A stretch of 46,320 nucleotides of DNA from Planctomycetaceae bacterium (lineage in GTDB: Bacteria; Planctomycetota; Planctomycetia; Planctomycetales; Planctomycetaceae): positions 179,099 through 225,418 of the forward strand of contig JAKFWA010000068.1 of assembly GCA_021732995.1 (NCBI GenBank), given 5' to 3'. Below are positions 25,011-33,376 of the stretch, one piece after another. The translations under genes were made by a program, and so were the position numbers. The notes beneath the pieces were generated by a model. That model was not told the DNA's origin. It searched no databases and was given only the letters and a program-made list of their open reading frames with translations. How positions within the stretch are numbered: position 1 is the first letter of the stretch; each line of letters begins with the position of its first letter.

Positions 25011-25688
25011 ATGACGTTATCTTCATCGGCCCTCGTACTCTTCTCCGGAGGGCAGGATTCCACCACGTGCCTGTATTGGGCGAAGGAACGCTTCGAACGG
25101 GTCGAAGCGATCGGGTTTCATTACGGGCAGAAGCATGTCGTCGAACTGGAGCAGGCGAAGCTGATCGCTCAACAGGCGAACGTGCCGTTAACGATCTTCG
25201 ATATCCGGGGCACGTTGAGCGGCTCGGCGCTGACGGAACACAATCTGGATGTCTCCAGTCAGCACGCGAAAAACGCGGACCTGCCGGCGTCGTTCGTGCC
25301 GGGGCGTAACGCGCTGTTCCTCACACTCGCAGCGGGGCACGCCTACAACCGGGAGATCCACGATCTCGTCGGCGGCATGTGCCAGACGGACTATTCCGGC
25401 TATCCCGACTGCCGGCGCGTCTTCGTCGATTCGATGCAGACGTCACTGTCGCTCGCGATGCAAGTCGATTTCCGGATTCACACGCCGCTGATGTACCTCA
25501 CTAAGGCAGAAACCTGGCGGATGGCGCGTGAGCTGGGCATTCTGGAAATCGTCCGCGACCTGACGCACACGGACTACAACGGCGACCGTAGCACGCACAA
25601 CGAGTGGGGCTATGGGCAACTCGACAACCCCGCATCGGTGCTGCGCGCGAAAGGCTACGCCGAAGCCAAAGCCAACGGCTGGATTTAA
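25011..25688 (+). CDS. queC: 7-cyano-7-deazaguanine synthase-like protein (QueC) lacking the zinc cysteines
   Basis: A 225-residue protein of the QueC N-type ATP pyrophosphatase family. The P-loop is LFSGGQDSTTCLYWAKERF (residues 10-28), and further hallmarks are GFHYGQKHVVELEQAK, FVPGRNALFLTLAAGHA, MCQTDYSGYPDCRRVFVDSM and TPLMYLTKAETWRMA. QueC converts 7-carboxy-7-deazaguanine to preQ0 using ATP and ammonia. In the usual C-terminus a Cys in T-C-Y and a CxxCxxC triad bind zinc. Here the same frame reads THTDYNGDRSTHNEWGYG, then QLDNPASVLRAKGYAE, so the four positions are Asp188, Gln203, Asn206 and Ser209. Everything around them is conserved. Function may still be retained or may have shifted. 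Confidence 0.88.
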   Translation: MTLSSSALVLFSGGQDSTTCLYWAKERFERVEAIGFHYGQKHVVELEQAKLIAQQANVPLTIFDIRGTLSGSALTEHNLDVSSQHAKNADLPASFVPGRNALFLTLAAGHAYNREIHDLVGGMCQTDYSGYPDCRRVFVDSMQTSLSLAMQVDFRIHTPLMYLTKAETWRMARELGILEIVRDLTHTDYNGDRSTHNEWGYGQLDNPASVLRAKGYAEAKANGWI

Positions 25689-25784
25689 TTCAGAGTTCAG
25701 TGAGACATCCGTAGTCGCCAGGCGTGTCCGTTGGAGTGCTCGCCCAAGCCGAAGCACTCCGGGACATGGCCCTATGTCGCGGCA

Positions 25785-27272
25785 TCAAGCGGGTGCTTCG
25801 ATTCCGCCAGCGGCCAGTTCGACGAGCGTACGCAGCATCACCCCGGTGGCTCCACCTTCGCGGTGAGGCTTGTTGCTCGAGGCGAAGGCTGGGCCGGCGA
25901 TGTCGAGGTGCACCCACGGTTTGCCGGACACGAATTTCTCCAGGAACTTGCCGGCGGTGATCGCTCCACCCCAGCGACCGCCAATGTTGCGACAGTCGGC
26001 GACGTCACTCTTCAGCAGGTCGGTGTAGAGGTCGAACATCGGCAGTTGCCACATCAGCTCGCCCGCTTGCTTCGCGGCCGTCGAGACTTGATCACACCAC
26101 GCTTGATTGTTGGTCATCGAACCAACCACTTCTTCACCGAGTGCCACCACGCAGGCGCCCGTGAGCGTCGCCAGGTCGACGATACGATCCACGCCGCGAT
26201 CGACGGCGTAGCTCAGCACGTCGGCTAGCACGAGCCGCCCTTCGGCGTCGGTGTTTTGCACTTCAATGGTGACGCCGTTGCGGGCTTTCAGGATGTCGCC
26301 CAGCTTGTACGACGAGCCGCTGATCATGTTCTCGACGAGGCCCATATAAGCCGTGACGTTGATTGGCAGCTTCAGCTTGGCGATGGCGGTGATGGCTCCC
26401 AGCACCGTCGCGGCGCCGGCCATATCGCACTTCATGGTGAGCATGCCGTCCGTCGGCTTGATGGACAGACCGCCGCTGTCGAAGGTGACTCCCTTGCCGA
26501 CGAGGGCCAGAGTCGGAGCACCAGCAGCGCCGCCCTTGTAGTCGATGACCACGACTCGCGGCGGTTCCACGCTGCCTTGAGCGACCGCCAGCAGCGAGCC
26601 CATACGTTCGACAACCAGGCGGTCCCGATCCATGACATCGCAGGACAGGCCCAACCCGGCTGAAACCTCGCGAGCGCGCTCAGCGAAGGATTCTGGCGTC
26701 AGATGCTGGGGCGGCAGATTGATGAGTTCGCGCGTCAGGTTGATGGCTTCGCCCAGCACTTCACCGCGACGTGCCGCATCGGCAAGATCCGGGTTCGCAA
26801 TGAGGTGCACTCGGACGAACTCGAAACGCGTGGCTTCGCTCTTCAAGAGATCCTGCCCGGCAGTCGCGACTCGGCTGGCGGTGCCGATCACTTCGGCGGC
26901 AGTGTTTGCAGACAAGTTCGGATCGAGTTGTTCCGGCAACGCGAACGCGACGCTGACTTCCTTCTTGGTCGCAACGTTGCGGAGGGCGGACATCGCCGCT
27001 TTTTCGAACTTGACGCGGTCCAGACTGTCGACTGCGCCGATGCCGACCAGCAGCAGGCGTTTGGCCTTGATGCCGTTCGGAGCGTGCACCGGCACCAGTT
27101 CGGCGAGTTTGCCGGTCGCGTCCTTCTGATCGAACAGTCGCTTCAGAAGTCCGCCGGTGGACTGATTGAGGTCGCTCAGCGCGCCGGAGAATTCGGACGA
27201 GTCTGAGACGCAGACGATCAACCAGTCGGCGTCGATTTCAGACCAGACGTGAGAGCTGATTTCCAAGGGCAT
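25785..27272 (-). CDS. pepA: Leucyl aminopeptidase, M17 family (PepA-like)
   Basis: A 495-residue peptidase with a variable N-terminal domain (MPLEISSHVWSEIDADWLIV) and a conserved C-terminal catalytic domain. The metal-binding motifs are VGKGVTFDSGGLSIKP, CDMAGAATVLGAI and NTDAEGRLVLADVLSYA (the family signature). VDLATLTGACVVALGEEV and GGRWGGAITAGKFL follow. It removes N-terminal residues from peptides in the cytoplasm with two divalent metal ions. The ATG at 27272 gives the usual length; the longer frame to 27359 runs into the region divergent from the next gene. It is transcribed away from the quinone oxidoreductase gene. Confidence 0.95.
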   Translation of the reverse strand: MPLEISSHVWSEIDADWLIVCVSDSSEFSGALSDLNQSTGGLLKRLFDQKDATGKLAELVPVHAPNGIKAKRLLLVGIGAVDSLDRVKFEKAAMSALRNVATKKEVSVAFALPEQLDPNLSANTAAEVIGTASRVATAGQDLLKSEATRFEFVRVHLIANPDLADAARRGEVLGEAINLTRELINLPPQHLTPESFAERAREVSAGLGLSCDVMDRDRLVVERMGSLLAVAQGSVEPPRVVVIDYKGGAAGAPTLALVGKGVTFDSGGLSIKPTDGMLTMKCDMAGAATVLGAITAIAKLKLPINVTAYMGLVENMISGSSYKLGDILKARNGVTIEVQNTDAEGRLVLADVLSYAVDRGVDRIVDLATLTGACVVALGEEVVGSMTNNQAWCDQVSTAAKQAGELMWQLPMFDLYTDLLKSDVADCRNIGGRWGGAITAGKFLEKFVSGKPWVHLDIAGPAFASSNKPHREGGATGVMLRTLVELAAGGIEAPA

Positions 27273-27435
27273 GTTGAATCCGTTCGAAGTTGGAGGGCAG
27301 AGTTGAGCGACCGTGCGAACGTTATTGAGTGGCCGCCTGATACGGAACAGAGGCCGCAAGGTGGAATCGCGCGGGCGTGTTCCGCTACCAATCGCTTATT
27401 CCCGAATTGTTGATCGACTCCTTGAAAGGAATCAC

Positions 27436-28434
27436 ATGAAGGCAGCCTTCATTCGCGAACCCGGCGCCGCCAGCGTCATTCAATACGGCGACGTGCCGAA
27501 GCCCGAACCTCAACCCACCGAAGTGCTGGTGAAAGTCGGCGCGGTGGCGGTCAATCCCATCGACACCTACATCCGCGCGGGCATCGTCAAAATGCCGCTC
27601 GGCAACCCTCATATCATTGGTTGCGATCTGGCTGGAACGGTGGAAGCCGTCGGCTCTCAGGTACGTCGCTTCAAGCCCGGTGATCGAGTCTGGGGCAGCA
27701 ATCAAAACCTCTTTGGTCGTCGCGGCTCCTTCGCTGAGTACGCCGCCGTCGGCGAAGAATGGCTCTACCCGACTCCCTGCTGCATGACGGACGAAGTCGC
27801 GGCTGCGGGTGCTCTGGTTGGCATCACGGCGCATCTGGGGCTGTTTCTCAACGCGGGTTTGAAGTCTGGTGAAACCGTCTTTGTGAATGGTGGAACCGGT
27901 GGCGTCGGTGCGGCAGTAATCCAATTGGCCAAAGCGGCTGGAGCGAAGGTCATCACCACTGTCGGCAACGACACCAAGAAGGCTCTGTGCGAAAGTTGGG
28001 GAGCCGATTGTGTGCTGAACTATCGCGACGAGAAGCTCGACGACCGCATTCGCGAGTTCACCGCAGCAAACGGCGGTCTGCAGGTCTGGTTTGAAACACA
28101 GCGCGAACCGACGCCTGATCGCACGGTCGGACTGATGTCCAATCGCGGGCGAATCATCGTGATGGCCGGCCGGGCTGCTCGTCCCGAGTTTCCGATCGGT
28201 CCGTTCTACGTGAAGGACCTGCGCATGTTCGGATTCGCGATGTTCAACGCGACGCCCGCCGAGCAGCGCGAATGTGCCGAAGCAATCAATGCCGCGTGCG
28301 AAGCTGGTCACTGGCAGCCTCAGATCGGCAAGGTGTTCCCGCTGAGCGAAGCCGCTGCCGCGCATCAGATGCAGGAAGACAACACCCTGGCGGGAAAAGG
28401 CACTTTGACCGGCAAGATCGTGTTGAAGCCTTAA
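27436..28434 (+). CDS. Zinc-independent quinone oxidoreductase, MDR family (Qor-like)
   Basis: A 332-residue medium-chain dehydrogenase/reductase. It has MKAAFIREPGAASVIQYGDV at the start, VAVNPIDTYIRAGIV, GCDLAGTVEAVGSQVRRFKP, and the NADPH-binding VFVNGGTGGVGAAVIQLAKA with AKVITTVGNDTKKALCESWG. The Cys/His/Glu set of zinc alcohol dehydrogenases is absent, so it belongs to the quinone oxidoreductase branch, which reduces quinones or enones with NADPH. The start follows GAAAGGA. A family B inverted repeat follows the stop at once. Confidence 0.9.
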   Translation: MKAAFIREPGAASVIQYGDVPKPEPQPTEVLVKVGAVAVNPIDTYIRAGIVKMPLGNPHIIGCDLAGTVEAVGSQVRRFKPGDRVWGSNQNLFGRRGSFAEYAAVGEEWLYPTPCCMTDEVAAAGALVGITAHLGLFLNAGLKSGETVFVNGGTGGVGAAVIQLAKAAGAKVITTVGNDTKKALCESWGADCVLNYRDEKLDDRIREFTAANGGLQVWFETQREPTPDRTVGLMSNRGRIIVMAGRAARPEFPIGPFYVKDLRMFGFAMFNATPAEQRECAEAINAACEAGHWQPQIGKVFPLSEAAAAHQMQEDNTLAGKGTLTGKIVLKP

Positions 28435-28441
28435 GGCACCA

Positions 28442-28517
28442 GGCGAGCGGGGGATGTCAATCCCCCGAGAACTTCACGCCGCTACCAAAACTCGGGGAAC
28501 AGACGTCCCCGCTCGCC
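28442..28517. repeat. Dispersed inverted repeat, family B copy 1
   Basis: GGCGAGCGGGGGATGTCAAT starts the left arm (ending CCCCCGAG), and the right arm reads CTCGGGGAACAGACGTCCCC-GCTCGCC. Both arms are themselves short palindromes. A second copy lies at 30922-31003. Confidence 0.9.
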
Positions 28518-28553
28518 GGGCACGTGAAACTTCATGGAAGGAACAGAATCCCG

Positions 28554-29303
28554 ATGCCTGAACTCACGCCGTATCAATGGATGCTGGCCATCGCGGCTTC
28601 GATCGGAGTCGGGCTGTCGAAGAGCGGCTTCACGGGCGTGGGCATGTTTCATGTGCTCGTGTTCGCATTCCTGTTCGATCCCAAACAATCGACGGGCGTC
28701 GTCTTGCCGATGCTGATCGTGGCGGACATCCTGGCCGTGTGCACTTTCAAGCAGCATGCCCGCTGGGACTACGTCATCAAGATGCTGCCGCCGACCTGCC
28801 TAGGGGTCATTGTCGGTTGGCTGCTGATGTTCAAGCTGAACGAAGCTGCCTACAAGCCAGTAATCGGCTCACTGATTCTGGCACTGGCTGGAGTTCAGAT
28901 CGCACGCCTGCGCAAGCCCAGTTGGTTTGATCACATTCCCCATGCGAAATGGTTCGCCTGGTCAATGGGTTTACTGTCCGGCTTCAGCACGATGCTGGCC
29001 AACGCGGCCGGGCCGATCATGAGTCTCTACCTCGTTACAGTGGCTCTCCCGAAGCTGGAACTGATCGGCACAATTGCCTGGTTCTTTCTGATCCTGAACA
29101 TCTTCAAGGTGCCGTTCAGTTGGTCGCTGGGACTGATTCGCACGGACACGCTGGCGCTGAATGCGGTCTTGGTACCGGGCATCGTCTTCGGCCTCTTCAT
29201 CGGCCGCTGGTTGGTGCACCGCATTCCGCAACGATTGTTTGATGGGCTAGTGCTGGTGTTCTCGATCATTGCCGCACTGAAGCTGATCGCTGAGGCGTTT
29301 TAG
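28554..29303 (+). CDS. TauE/SafE-family membrane permease
   Basis: A 249-residue protein with about seven or eight hydrophobic segments. It starts MPELTPYQWMLAIAASIGVG with GLSKSGFTGVGMF, then LPMLIVADILAVCTF and GFSTMLANAAGPIMSLYLV, the paired glycine/asparagine motifs of the TauE/SafE (DUF81, PF01925) family. Members export sulfite or organosulfonates or carry other anions through the inner membrane; the substrate is not evident here. The start is 37 bp past the repeat, with GGAAGGAAC upstream. No sulfur-metabolism gene lies nearby. Confidence 0.92.
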   Translation: MPELTPYQWMLAIAASIGVGLSKSGFTGVGMFHVLVFAFLFDPKQSTGVVLPMLIVADILAVCTFKQHARWDYVIKMLPPTCLGVIVGWLLMFKLNEAAYKPVIGSLILALAGVQIARLRKPSWFDHIPHAKWFAWSMGLLSGFSTMLANAAGPIMSLYLVTVALPKLELIGTIAWFFLILNIFKVPFSWSLGLIRTDTLALNAVLVPGIVFGLFIGRWLVHRIPQRLFDGLVLVFSIIAALKLIAEAF

Positions 29304-29308
29304 TTGCA

Positions 29309-29432
29309 ACTCGTTACCAAGCTCTGCTTGGTAACGCACCTTCAAGCTCTGCTTCCTGGTCGTCAGCTCTGCTTGATCAAATGAAGCGGAGCTTCCAACA
29401 GATTCGTTACCAAGCAGAGCTTGGTAACGAGT
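29309..29432. repeat. Inverted repeat with GTTACCAAGC arms (family C)
   Basis: ACTCGTTACCAAGCTCTGCT (left) and AAGCAGAGCTTGGTAACGAG (right) are near-perfect reverse complements, about 75 bp apart. Each arm is itself palindromic around AAGCTCTGCTT, and further AAGCTCTGCTT-like pieces lie in the middle. Confidence 0.9.
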
Positions 29433-29448
29433 GAACTATCTCAACAAG

Positions 29449-29477
29449 AAAGGCCGCGTCGTGGGGACGCGGCCTTT
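29449..29477 (-). terminator. Terminator of pgk (minus strand)
   Basis: AAAGGCCGCGTC and GACGCGGCCTTT form a perfect 12-bp stem with a 5-nt loop, about 28 bp past the pgk stop. On the minus strand it is followed by a T-rich run (CTTTCTTGTT). Confidence 0.85.
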
Positions 29478-29505
29478 GAGAATGCTGATCTGCTCAACAA
29501 AAGAA

Positions 29506-30705
29506 TTACTTCTCGTCGAGGATCTCGACGGCTTTGAACTTCTTGCCTTCGAGCATTTCCAAACTGGCGCCGCCGCCGGTGCTGATATGAGAGACTTTGT
29601 CGGCGAAGCCCAGTTGCTGCATGGCTGCGGCGCTGTCGCCACCACCGATGATGCTGGTTGCGGAGCTGTCGGCAATCGCCTGGGCGACCGCCTTGGTACC
29701 GGCGTCGAACGGCGGCATCTCAAACACGCCCATCGGTCCGTTCCAGACGACGGTCTTGGCGGATGAAACCAGCGACGCATAGTGCTTTGCGGTGTCAGGT
29801 CCGATGTCGAGTCCTTCAAAACCATCCGCAATCTGGCCGAATGGAACCACCTGCTTGTTGCAGGTGCTCTTGAAGTCGTCACCGCAGTGAGTGTCAGTGG
29901 GCAGCACGAGCTTGTCGCCACCCGACGCCATCAGTTCCTTGGCCAGTTCGACCTTATCCAGTTCGACGCGGCTCTTGCCGAGCTTTCCGCCCTTGGCGAG
30001 ACCGAACGTGTAAGCCATCGCGCCGCCGATCAGCACTTTGTCGCAGACGCTGAGCAGGTTCTTGATGACTTCGATTTTGTCCGAGACCTTCGCCCCGCCG
30101 ACAATCGCCACAAACGGACGCTGCGGATTGGAGATCGCGTCGGACAGATACTTGATTTCTTTCTCGACCAGGAATCCAACCACCTTCGGCTTGCTGCCCA
30201 TCGCCTGCGGAACGGCGTACATCGAAGCGTCCGCACGGTGGCAGGTGCCGAAGGCGTCGTTGCAGTAGATGTCCGCGAAGCCAGCCAGTGCTGCTGAGAA
30301 TTCCTGGTGCACCGCCTTATCCGACTTGCGGTCCTCACCCGCGTTGAAACGCAGGTTTTCGAGGACCAGCACCTGACCGTTCTGCAGGGCTGCAACCTTG
30401 GCCTTAGCGTCAGCTCCCACGGTGTCCGTGGCAAAAGTCACCGGCTTGCCGAGCAGTTCCGCGAGCTTGTCGGCGGCGGGCTTCATGCTCATGGAGGGCA
30501 CGACCTGGCCTTCGGGGCGACCGAGGTGGCTCATGAGGATCAGCTTGCCACCGCGCTCCAGCACGGACTTGATGGTCGGCAGCGCCATGCGGACGCGCAG
30601 GTCGTCCGTCACGTGTTGCTGATCGTCCAGAGGAACATTGAAGTCCACGCGCATGAGGACTTTCTTGCCGGAAACATCGACGTCGGCAACAGACTTCTTG
30701 GCCAT
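29506..30705 (-). CDS. pgk: Phosphoglycerate kinase
   Basis: A 399-residue glycolytic enzyme that converts 1,3-bisphosphoglycerate and ADP to 3-phosphoglycerate and ATP. It opens [20 protein letters not shown] with DFNVPLDD, has [74 protein letters not shown] and the ending [20 protein letters not shown]-type nucleotide region with [13 protein letters not shown]. Length is normal. The ATG at 30705 is preferred over an in-frame TTG at 30714. The gene is alone on its strand with its own terminator; no gap or tpi gene is adjacent. Confidence 0.97.
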   Translation of the reverse strand: MAKKSVADVDVSGKKVLMRVDFNVPLDDQQHVTDDLRVRMALPTIKSVLERGGKLILMSHLGRPEGQVVPSMSMKPAADKLAELLGKPVTFATDTVGADAKAKVAALQNGQVLVLENLRFNAGEDRKSDKAVHQEFSAALAGFADIYCNDAFGTCHRADASMYAVPQAMGSKPKVVGFLVEKEIKYLSDAISNPQRPFVAIVGGAKVSDKIEVIKNLLSVCDKVLIGGAMAYTFGLAKGGKLGKSRVELDKVELAKELMASGGDKLVLPTDTHCGDDFKSTCNKQVVPFGQIADGFEGLDIGPDTAKHYASLVSSAKTVVWNGPMGVFEMPPFDAGTKAVAQAIADSSATSIIGGGDSAAAMQQLGFADKVSHISTGGGASLEMLEGKKFKAVEILDEK

Positions 30706-31115
30706 AACAGACAACTTTCTATGAGGTGCGTTGAGAGTTCCTCATCGCCAGCGGTAAGGCACAGGCTCCCCTTGGAGCGGCCTTGGATGAGGCAGCGTGT
30801 CAACGAAGTGATTCACGCCCGTTCGAGTGCGGCGGGATAGTATTCCGCTCGGCAGGGAACGCAAAGCGCCCGACCAATGCATCAACGAGCTCCCACATAA
30901 ACGCATGACTTCATGCGCGAATTGGCGAGCGGGGGATGTCAATCCCCCGAGCTTTTGTCAGCGACTGGAGCCCCTCGGGGGACTCACGTCCCCCGCTCGC
31001 CAACTGGTCAAGGATTCGCTCGGTTCTCAAAGAATCCTGTTAAGGCCGGTTTCTGATTTCGGTCAGCCTCGCACGGGCGAATTCAATCCAACGTTGAACA
31101 GTCGGCGAGGCACTC
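30706..31115. other. Intergenic region, about 410 bp
   Basis: It separates pgk (minus) from the unknown 270-residue gene (plus) and must hold two promoters. It contains a small hairpin GCTCC-CCTT-GGAGC near 30765-30778 and a family B repeat (30922-31003). No gene is supported; a 105-codon frame on the plus strand crosses the repeat and is probably not coding. Confidence 0.5.
30922..31003. repeat. Dispersed inverted repeat, family B copy 2
   Basis: TTGGCGAGCGGGGGATGTCA begins the left arm (ending CCCCCGAG), and CTCGGGGGACTCACGTCCCC-CGCTCGCCAA is the right arm. The same design and almost the same sequence occur at 28442-28517, with an unrelated centre. Confidence 0.9.
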
Positions 31116-31928
31116 ATGGAAACGGTCGAACAACTGCAGCGTGAATACGATGATCTGCACGCTCAAGCGACGCGTCTGGCCGGCGGACTGACGGATCTGG
31201 CCCAACGAGCGATGGTCTATCATCACATCTTCGAAGCGTCTGGTCGCAATCACATCTTTCCGCTGATCGCGGCTCACGGAGCCCTCTGGGCTCGCGGCTA
31301 CTTCGCGTTCGGCATGCGGCTGGGTGCCGCGCTCGCCTGGCAGTTCCCATTGTCAGCCGCCAAACGCCGCCGTCATCTCGATCAACTGGCTGAGTTCGCC
31401 AACGCCTTTCGCAACGTCAATCGGCTGGTCTGCATTGATACCTACACCCACTTTCATTTCACGGAACGCTGGGGACATCATCCGGAAGCCACGCGGTTTG
31501 TGGCTCCTGAGTTGCTGGCGGCACTCGATGAGATGCACGCCGCGCGGCGGGAAGGTCGCGAACTCTCCGACGAACGTAAGCGTCGTGTCTTTGAGAGTCA
31601 TTTTTTCGATGAACAACAGCACGTGGTCGGTCCGCGCATCAACGACGCGTTGACCGCGTTGGAGTGGCCACTGGTAAAAGCCGCAGCACTGAAGCCCCTG
31701 ATTCGTTTCGCCTATTTCCCGGCGCGAACTTACTTCTGGTTCCAGCACTTCGACCGTCGCGAAGAACGCATCACGCGCGGTCTGCAGGCCTTCGACATCG
31801 CGGCATCGGTCGGCTGGGATCAGGTCGAAGCGGCGCTTCGCAACTACGCCGTTCTGCCGATAGCTTTCTTCGACTCGTCCACGACTCACTTCGCGCAACT
31901 GCGAGAAGCGGTGTTGTCAGCGACCTAA
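31116..31928 (+). CDS. Unknown protein rich in His and aromatic residues
   Basis: A 270-residue protein with no signal peptide and no recognised family. It is mostly helical and unusually rich in His, Phe, Tyr and Trp. Clusters are MVYHHIFEASGRNHIFPLIA, IDTYTHFHFTERWGHHPEAT and ESHFFDEQQHVVGPRI (contains ExxH), and ARTYFWFQHFDRREERI. The clusters could form a metal- or heme-binding helical core, but no known diiron pattern is complete. The start follows CGAGGCA. It stands alone, with pgk divergent upstream and a convergent gene downstream. Confidence 0.7.
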   Translation: METVEQLQREYDDLHAQATRLAGGLTDLAQRAMVYHHIFEASGRNHIFPLIAAHGALWARGYFAFGMRLGAALAWQFPLSAAKRRRHLDQLAEFANAFRNVNRLVCIDTYTHFHFTERWGHHPEATRFVAPELLAALDEMHAARREGRELSDERKRRVFESHFFDEQQHVVGPRINDALTALEWPLVKAAALKPLIRFAYFPARTYFWFQHFDRREERITRGLQAFDIAASVGWDQVEAALRNYAVLPIAFFDSSTTHFAQLREAVLSAT

Positions 31929-31991
31929 CCAGCGCGTTCCGACGATCATGCTGATCAGGAAATGCCCCGCATTGACGCCTCTTGCAGTCGT

Positions 31992-33140
31992 TCAGCGAAC
32001 GCGACGTTGCATGCGTCGGAAGTGACGGCGAGTGCGTCGCCAGAGTTCGTGGGGAGCGGAGAGCAGGATCGCACCCGCGGCGGCGATCGTTGTGGTGCCC
32101 TTACTGAGCGGTGCCACGGCCTGTGCGTCGTCGGATTTCAGTTCCAGAACAGGCTCAGTCGCTTCTTCGACACCCTGTGCCGGTTCGGCTGGCAGAAAAC
32201 GTCGCGGCGTTGCGGGGACAGCTTCCTCGGCGTCTTCCGCAGCAATTCTGGCGGGTGCCACTTCCTCCAGAGCCGGTGCCGATTCGCTGGCGGGTTCAGG
32301 AACCTGCAGCTCGCGTGGTTCCGGTTCCGGCACTCTCTGATTGAACAGCGAATTGATCACATCCATCCGCCGCGTCTTTACGGTGTCGGGATCAACCAGT
32401 TGCGGAGCCGATTGAACCTTCTCAGCAGCGGCTGGCTGAATCTTCGAGCCTTCCGTGGCTGCCACATCCTTCGCAGCGGTGACAACTCCCGAATCATTCA
32501 ACGCATCAGGTCTCGCGGCCGAAGTCAGCGAAGCTGTAGCGGCGATCGCATTACTGAGGGGCGGAAGTGCGGATGGGAGGCTCTGATTGAGCATCGTCAC
32601 GAGTTCCGCCTGTCGCGAATTGTTCGACACCAGCAGCGTGGGGGCGCGGAACAGAGAGGGTTCCGGCTCGGTGTCTTCATTGACCGTCAGACGTTGTTCC
32701 GGGTCGCTGGCCGATGTGTCATCGACGGGCTCAACGTTGACGTCATCCACTTCATCAGCGGATGAGAAGAGCGTGTAGAAGATGGCATCCATAGGAAGCT
32801 CTTCGTCGACGACATCGGCGAACTGCTCATCTGATTTCGCTTCACCAGTCGCGTCGATGGTCGTCTCAAAGATTTCATCACTGGCGAAGGGCATGTCGGT
32901 GATGAAGAACTCTGCGCGGACCTCCGTCTGCAGTTCCTCAACCGGGACGTTGTCCTGAGCGTCTAGAGCTTCATCCGATGACGTTTCCTCAACGATCCCC
33001 GGTTCAACGGAGACGAGGACCGCAGAGAGCAGCGACCGGTCTTCCAGGCGGTCTCCGAACGCGCACAGGCTCTTGCGGCGGCGAGCCGCCGATGGGCGTC
33101 CCATCAGCGCATGAAGCCAGTCGAGCGTGCGGCGGATCAT
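31992..33140 (-). CDS. Acidic exported protein with LEPR-XLL-like N-terminal motif
   Basis: A 382-residue protein. The N-terminus is basic (SAARRRKSLCAFGDRLEDRS) and residues 32-40 read LEDRSLLSA, a variant of the planctomycete LEPR-XLL motif that precedes exported proteins. The middle is strongly acidic and low-complexity (Asp/Glu, then Ala/Pro/Glu-rich), so largely disordered. The C-terminus has a hydrophobic stretch (TTIAAAGAILLSAP) followed by an Arg-rich end (WRRTRRHFRRMQRRVR). The gene starts with GAGAGAGGG just upstream. It may be a surface protein; no catalytic domain is visible. Confidence 0.75.
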   Translation of the reverse strand: MIRRTLDWLHALMGRPSAARRRKSLCAFGDRLEDRSLLSAVLVSVEPGIVEETSSDEALDAQDNVPVEELQTEVRAEFFITDMPFASDEIFETTIDATGEAKSDEQFADVVDEELPMDAIFYTLFSSADEVDDVNVEPVDDTSASDPEQRLTVNEDTEPEPSLFRAPTLLVSNNSRQAELVTMLNQSLPSALPPLSNAIAATASLTSAARPDALNDSGVVTAAKDVAATEGSKIQPAAAEKVQSAPQLVDPDTVKTRRMDVINSLFNQRVPEPEPRELQVPEPASESAPALEEVAPARIAAEDAEEAVPATPRRFLPAEPAQGVEEATEPVLELKSDDAQAVAPLSKGTTTIAAAGAILLSAPHELWRRTRRHFRRMQRRVR

Positions 33141-33376
33141 CCCTCTCTCCTCGCGACGCCCGCAAAGATTGTCTCAGCGCGAGACTGCAGGCGCTTAATA
33201 TGTGCATCGTCCGGAGCGCGATGCTCTGACGAGGCAAAGGTGCGCACCGCAACCGATTGGAAGACTGGCAAAGCTGGGATATTTCTGCGTCGCTTGCCGC
33301 TTGTACCGCTCGGGAAGACGCTGACGTTTGATAACGACTGTCATCACGCGCACTTTTCTGTGCCGATACCACCGGC

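Noticed and set aside
30827-31144. 105-residue plus-strand frame before the unknown His-rich protein
   Set aside because: It runs through a family B repeat and overlaps the real gene start; most likely non-coding.
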